In this document: positions 59,086 through 64,000 of the stretch, piece by piece
How the letters are laid out: each line of letters begins with the position of its first letter
Position numbering within the stretch: position 1 is the stretch's first letter
NCBI RefSeq assembly: GCF_009727055.1
Contig: NC_052350.1
Coordinates: 1,215,965 to 1,279,964 of the forward strand
Direction: 5' to 3'
DNA: 64,000 nucleotides
Origin: Benincasa hispida
Taxonomy: Eukaryota > Streptophyta > Magnoliopsida > Cucurbitales > Cucurbitaceae
Notes under the pieces: model-generated
The model's database searches: none
The model's input: the letters and a program-made list of their open reading frames with translations, nothing else
What the model was told of the DNA's origin: nothing
Translations under genes and position numbers: made by a program

Positions 59086-59469
59086 TTTTGGACCTTCGAA
59101 CTTGTGGTCGTGCGATTTCAGCAGAAGGTCCAAGCCAACAGAGGAGAGGATGTTGATAATGATGATAACGAAGGCTGGATCCTTGTGACATGTCGTAAGA
59201 AGAAAGGATTGAACTCTACCAAAAAAGAGTCATGCTCCTATCGAAGTTTCAGAAGAGGGAGCAAGGCGCAAAAAAAGAAGGGTAGAAAAAAGGCCTATAG
59301 GCCCAAGGCTATTGACTAGGGAAACAAGGACTCGTCCCAGGCAATAGGTGATGTTGGCGGATTTTCTCCCGAAGAACTTTTGATTGGGGTTCAGAAGAAG
59401 CACCAGAGGCTGCTACATGTCATGCTGTCAGCATCGCGGAAGAAGAAGATACCCTTCCAAGCCCATTAA

Positions 59470-60010
59470 AATCATAGAAGAGCCAAAGGGCTTATCATCA
59501 TTCCACATAGACGACCTGCTCTCACTCCCACAAGAAGCCAAGACGACTGTCATTGAGGCATTGTTGGAATCCAACGCATCTGATGCACCGACCTCTGCAG
59601 CATATGCATACGCCTCGTGTTGTACATCCATAGGCTTCTCAGACAAAGTTCTGCTACTGGGATCCAAATTTCATAATAGGCCTTTGTACATCTCTGGATA
59701 CATTCGAGAACAGAGAGTGGGTCGAATCCTCATCGATGACGGATTTGCCATCAATATAGTGCCTAAGACGACTATGAAATAACTGGGCATACTCATGGTA
59801 GAGCTATCAAATAGAAAATTAGTGATTCAAGGTTTCAATCAAGGCAGCTAAATGGCGATAGGCACGATACGCTTAGAGCTCCTCATTGGCAATCTAAAGG
59901 CTGATGTACTGTTTCATGTGATAGACTCAAAAACCAGTTATAGGTTGCTATTGGGGCGTCCTTGGATTCACGAGAATGGTGTGATTATGTCAACATTGCA
60001 CCAATGTTTC
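59470..60010 (+). pseudogene. Tat aspartic protease
   Basis: GRILIDDGFAINIVPKTTMK carries the active site; Tat elements usually read DxGSA here, and this copy has DDGFA. A stop follows at 59,782, and LLLGRPWIHENG near 59,950 is the C-terminal hallmark in a continuing frame. The altered triad and the stop mean it is inactive. Confidence 0.78.
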
Positions 60011-61447
60011 AAGTTCTACTAGGATGGGTTTAAGAAGGTTGAAGCAGACTTTAACCCATTTTCTAAGGCTGAGTCTCACTTCATAGATGTGAAGTTTTAC
60101 TCGAAGAGTGAGAATTTTGATGAGACAATACTTGCAGGGACCTTGCTGACAAAGAAAGCAGGTGGATCCTGGTCAAGCTCGCCAATAAACGCGAAGAAAG
60201 GAATGGATAGCAAGGTACAAGCCTCAAGTCCAAAAGGGAGTGAGACATCCCCTAGTGTTGGAGAGGCACCTGTGGTGAGGGATGAAAAGACCTCAAAACC
60301 TTTGATTCTGAGTTATGTCCCTTTGTTAAGACGAAAGAAGGGTGAGTCACCTTTTACAGAATGCTCAAAAGGTTTGCAGGTCGGCGATGTAGAAATCCTA
60401 AAGGAGAGTTTCGTCACATCTCTCACACCCATAACAAAGCAGAAAGTCCACAAACTAGAGGTAGATCTGACAAAATTAAATTTTCCTGAGAAGTGAACTA
60501 AAGACGGATTCGACCCCAATGCTTACAAGCTGTTGGCAAAGGCGTGTTATGAATTCATAACTTACATTGAGTTTAAAAGCTTGAAGATCTACGAGTAACC
60601 TAGACTCTCGTCGACCCAGAAAAAGCTTTTGCAAGAGGGACACGCTATACCTACGTTAAGGGCCGGACTCGGATACAGATCGTCAGAGCTGGTTCACATA
60701 ACCAGAAAGGTGAAGAAAAAGGTGTAATCACATCATTACGGAAGAGGTCAATGACACAAAGGAGAATGAGGGCAAAGATAAAAAAAACCTCAGCCTTCGA
60801 TCATATTAGGCCATCGACCGCACGCACTTTGGTCTTCGAAAGATTAAGCATGACGAAAGCAGAAAGAGGAAGTCCGCGTGCGATTCCTGGAGTTACTCGA
60901 CGCTCATCCTTTCAAAGATGGACTCTACCTAGCAAAACAGAAGAGGAAATCACCAGTCAATCACCGGTAGTGGTGCGATCTTCAACCTTTGAGAGATTAG
61001 GCGTAGTTCCGAAGAAAAGTGAAGGAAAACCCTGCACACCCATTTTTGATAGCCTGAAGCGCAAGAATATTGGAGATCACTATGGAAAGCATGTCTCCAG
61101 TGAGGTGAAGAGGAAGGAAAAGACCTGCAGTGACGCCCTTAACAGGACTACAAGAAAAGGGGGCCAATACCCCGGGCGTCAATCTGGCGACGCCTCGGCC
61201 TTAAAGACACTGAAGGGCTATCGAATGAGAAACTATCATGTGAAGCAAAAAGCGATAAAGAAATTCGTAGTAACGCCCCCTCAGAATGAAGAGAAAGACC
61301 TTCGTTATGCTAAATACAAGTGAAATGCTCACTCAAAGTAAAGAGGCACGATGTTGTCTTTACTAACCCCAGAAGGAAGACTTAGAGCATAAGAAGGGCG
61401 AAACTTCATGCCACCACATCATCGTCATCGACGAATCTGAAGATGAT
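60011..61447 (+). pseudogene. Tat protease-RT linker region
   Basis: Open stretches at 60,089-60,496 and 60,751-61,323 encode basic, Ser/Thr-rich sequence. RSSFQRWTLP and RSSTFERLGV form an internal repeat typical of the variable linker in Tat polyproteins. No catalytic motif is present. Confidence 0.6.
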
Positions 61448-62460
61448 ATGACCGAGGAGGAGGTGGAGGATGTTTCACAAGGTCTCGAGGATGGCGGTCA
61501 ATTCACGGTAGACGAGCTCAAAGAGGTAAATCTGGACACAGCAGAAGAGCCACGTCCGACTTTCATTAGTGCATCCTTCTCGGAAGAGAAAGTGGACGAA
61601 TACATGAGTCTGCTCACTAAATACATGGATGTTTTTGCTTTGTCATACAAAGAGATGTCGGGACTAGATTCAAAGGTAGTAGTGCACCATCTCACGATCA
61701 AACAAGGATTTCAACCCATTAAACAAACTCAGCGACGATTTCGACCAGAACTTATCCCCCAGATTGAGGTTGAAATCAATAAGTTGATTGAAGCTAGGTT
61801 CATCTGCAAAGTCGAATACTCAACGTGGATAGCCAACATTGTCCCGGTTAGAAAAAAAAATGGACAACTTCGTGTTTGCGTGGACTATCGCGACCTAAAC
61901 AACGCATGCCCGAAAGACGATTTTCCATTGCCCATCAAGAGATCATGGTCGATGCGACGACGGGACATGAGGCTTTATCCTTCATGGACGGATCATCTGG
62001 GTATAACCAGATACGAATGGCCCTCGCAGACGAGAAAATGACTGCATTTTGAACCCCAAAAGGGATATATTGCTACAAGATGATGTCCTTTGGGTTGAAG
62101 AATGCTGACACTACTTATCAACGTGCCATGCATAAGGTGTTTAACGATATGTTGCACAAACACGTGGAATGCTATGTGGATGACCTTATGGTCAAGACCA
62201 AGCGACAACAAGACCACTTGAAAGATCTAAAAACCGTGTTCGATCGCCTACGAAAGTACCAATTAAAGATGAAACCCCTCAAGTGCACATTTAGCGTAAC
62301 CACGAAAATTTCTGGGCTTCGTTGTGAGACATCGGGGGATAGAGATAGATCAAACCAAGATCGATGCCATCTAGAAGATGCCAAGGCCAATGAATCTACA
62401 TGAGTTGAGAAGCTTGCAAGAACGTCTGCCCTACATCCGGAGGTTTATTTTTAACCTGGT
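61448..62460 (+). pseudogene. Tat reverse transcriptase
   Basis: Motifs in order: LRVCVDYRDLNNACPKDDFP near 61,870, then a frame break; MMSFGLKNADTTYQRAMHKV at 62,080; catalytic YVDDL at 62,173-62,187; LRKYQLKMKPLKCTF near 62,250. Frameshifts near 61,940 and 62,310 disrupt the domain. Confidence 0.9.
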
Positions 62461-62479
62461 AAGGTAATGTTAACCCTTT

Positions 62480-62995
62480 CAGAGACTGATGAGAAAGGGA
62501 GAAAAATTCGAATGGGATGAGGCCTACCAAAATGCCTTCGATAGCAAAGAGAGGTACCTGATCAGTCATCTTGTCTTAGGAGCCCCAGTAGCGGGCAAGT
62601 CGTTGATACTGTACATTGTAGTGCAAGAAAGATCACTGGGGGCACTGTTGGCACAAGAAGGAGAGAAGGGAAAAGAACATGCTCTCTACTACTTAAGTAG
62701 GACCCTAAATGGAATTGAGATAAACTATTCTCCTATTGAGAAGACGTGCCTTACGCTCTTCTTCACCATAGATAAGTTGAGACACTACATGCAAGCCTTC
62801 ATAGTCCACTAAATTGCGGAAGCCGATCCCATCAAATATGTTCTGTCAAGGCCAATCATCTCGGGGCATTTAGCCAAGTGGGCAATCATGCTTCAACAGT
62901 ACAACATTTTTTATGTACCGCAAAAGGTAGTCAAAGGGCAGGCATTGGTCGACTTCTTGGCAGATCACCCGGTTCCATCAGACTGGAAGTTAAGT
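62480..62995 (+). pseudogene. Tat RNase H
   Basis: FEWDEAYQNAFDSKERYL and HALYYLSRTLNGIEINYSPI match the first RNase H of Tat elements; a stop follows at 62,812. The next segment (KYVLSRPIISGHLAKWAI-like) and 'VKGQALVDFLADHP' near 62,931 continue the family pattern. Confidence 0.82.
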
Positions 62996-63029
62996 GAAGA
63001 TTTGCCGACGATGAAATTATCTTCATAGA

Positions 63030-63270
63030 AACCTCAGGACTGTGGGTCATGTTTTTTTATGGTGCGGCACGGAGAAGTGGTGTAGGGCCATGCATCATTC
63101 TCATTTCGCCAGAAAAACACATGCTGCCTTATAGCTTCGCACTTGTTGAATTATGCTCGAACAATATCGCTAAATACCAAGCCTTGATAATTGGTCTCCA
63201 AATGGCTTTGGAGATTGGGGTGGCTTGGATAGAGATTTTCGGTGACTCAAAGTTGATAATCAATTAACTC
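63030..63270 (+). pseudogene. Tat second (archaeal-type) RNase H
   Basis: FYGAARRSGVGPCIILISPE, the ELCSNNIAKYQALIIGLQMA helix and IFGDSKLIIN correspond to the aRNH domain. The first catalytic Asp position reads Y-G instead of D-G, so even this fragment looks inactive. The domain separates Tat/Ogre elements from other Ty3/gypsy groups. Confidence 0.85.
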
Positions 63271-63479
63271 TCATGCCATTACGATGTGAAGCATGATGAC
63301 TTGAAACCTTACTTTGTTTACGCTCGCCAGTGATGAAAAAATTCAAAAGCGTGACATTGGAGCATGTCCCGAGGATGGAAATAAGAAAGTAGATGCCTTG
63401 GCAAACCTAGCTATTGCCCTAACGGTCTTGGATAATGTGCCCCTTGATATAACACATTGTCAAAGATGCCCATCATAGA

Positions 63480-64000
63480 TTACCTTGGGCATGGAAGGCT
63501 CTCGAACTACCCTCGCAATAAAACCGAGATTCAAAGGAGGGCTGTGCATTTCATTTACTACAAAGAGGTATTATATCGCTACGATCCCTTGAAGGACTCT
63601 TCCTTCGATGCCTCGGTAAGGAGGAGTTAGCAAAGGCTTTGGAGGAAGCACACTCAAGCGTATGCGGTGCACATCAAGCTGGACCAAAGCTATAATTCCA
63701 GTTGAAAAGAATGGGTTACTATTGGCTGGGGATGATCCAGGACTAGATAGAATACGTGAAGAAGTGCGAAGCCTATCAATATCATGTTAATTTCATTCAT
63801 CGACCACCCGAGCCTTTGCATCCGACTATAGCTTCGTGGCCTTTCGAAGCATGGGGGCTTGATCTGGTCGGCCCTATAACACCTAAGTCATCAGCAGGGC
63901 ACTCTCATATCCTTGCAGCCACTAATTACTTTTTAAGATGGGTTGAGGCTGTCGCTTTAAGGGAAGCTGTGGTGGACTTTATTTGCACCCACATCATTTA
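63480..64000 (+). pseudogene. Tat integrase, N-terminal part (runs off window)
   Basis: The zinc-module region 'CGAHQAGPK' near 63,665 and 'YVKKCEAYQ' near 63,755 is followed by ASWPFEAWGLDLVGPITP with the first catalytic Asp near 63,860, and YFLRWVEAVAL. The window ends before the second Asp. Confidence 0.82.

Larger units (their letters stand above)
44337..64000 (+). mobile_element. Tat-clade Ty3/gypsy retrotransposon, truncated by window end
   Basis: Parts in order: 5' LTR 44,337-45,129, primer-binding site, gag (split by another element), protease, reverse transcriptase, RNase H, a second archaeal-type RNase H and the start of integrase. The extra RNase H is diagnostic of the Tat/Ogre group. 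Domains lie in different frames with many stops, so the copy is inactive. Its 3' LTR and target-site duplication are beyond 64,000. The inserted Athila-like element occupies 45,756-58,031. Confidence 0.9.

Noticed and set aside
1..64000. Organelle DNA insertions, rRNA or tRNA genes, telomere or bacterial-type operons
   Set aside because: I looked for recognisable plastid or mitochondrial genes, rRNA, cloverleaf tRNAs and telomere repeats and saw none. A sequence search would be needed to exclude short or diverged insertions.

Overview
The window is nuclear DNA of a flowering plant. It is AT-rich, has two intron-containing genes with plant-type splice sites, and is packed with LTR retrotransposons, foldback elements and other repeats. 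The overall look (repeat style, SPL6 and UAM protein sequences) suggests a eudicot, possibly Cucurbitaceae; the family assignment is an impression, not proven from the sequence.

Layout. 1-8,400: gene-free, with a five-base assembly gap (86-90), a 0.5 kb foldback repeat, a 3.0 kb solo LTR in minus orientation (3,348-6,330) carrying an 'acgcatag' repeat array, and a 783 bp nonautonomous DNA transposon with a perfect 8 bp target duplication (6,949-7,731). 8,404-14,130: three related LTR-like copies, one nested inside another and a third inverted. 14,200-32,000: mostly anonymous AT-rich DNA with foldback/MITE elements, hairpins, simple repeats and a fragment of a non-LTR retrotransposon RNase H domain. 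32,647-36,279 (+): an SPL6-type SBP-box transcription factor in three coding exons with a clear miR156 target site. 37,450-38,560: a decayed LINE reverse transcriptase, possibly inside a 3'-UTR intron of SPL6. 41,047-43,907 (-): a four-exon gene for a UDP-arabinopyranose mutase / reversibly glycosylated polypeptide, convergent with SPL6.

44,337-64,000: a three-level retrotransposon nest directly upstream of the mutase gene. A Tat-clade Ty3/gypsy element (+ strand, recognised by its second, archaeal-type RNase H) begins 430 bp upstream of the mutase ATG and runs off the window. An Athila-like Ty3/gypsy element (minus strand, 12,276 bp, TSD ATACA) sits inside its gag. A 1.8 kb solo LTR sits in the 3' LTR of that Athila-like element. 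All retroelement coding regions are broken by stops and frameshifts.

The two genes are functionally unrelated as far as the sequence shows: SPL6 is a nuclear transcription factor under age-dependent miR156 control, and the mutase supplies UDP-arabinofuranose for cell-wall polysaccharides. No wholly new gene system was found. The strongest unusual signals are the dense TGGGCY (site II) array in the Tat LTR beside the mutase promoter, the nested LTR architecture, the GC-rich U3 repeat array, and the overlapping upstream ORF before SPL6.
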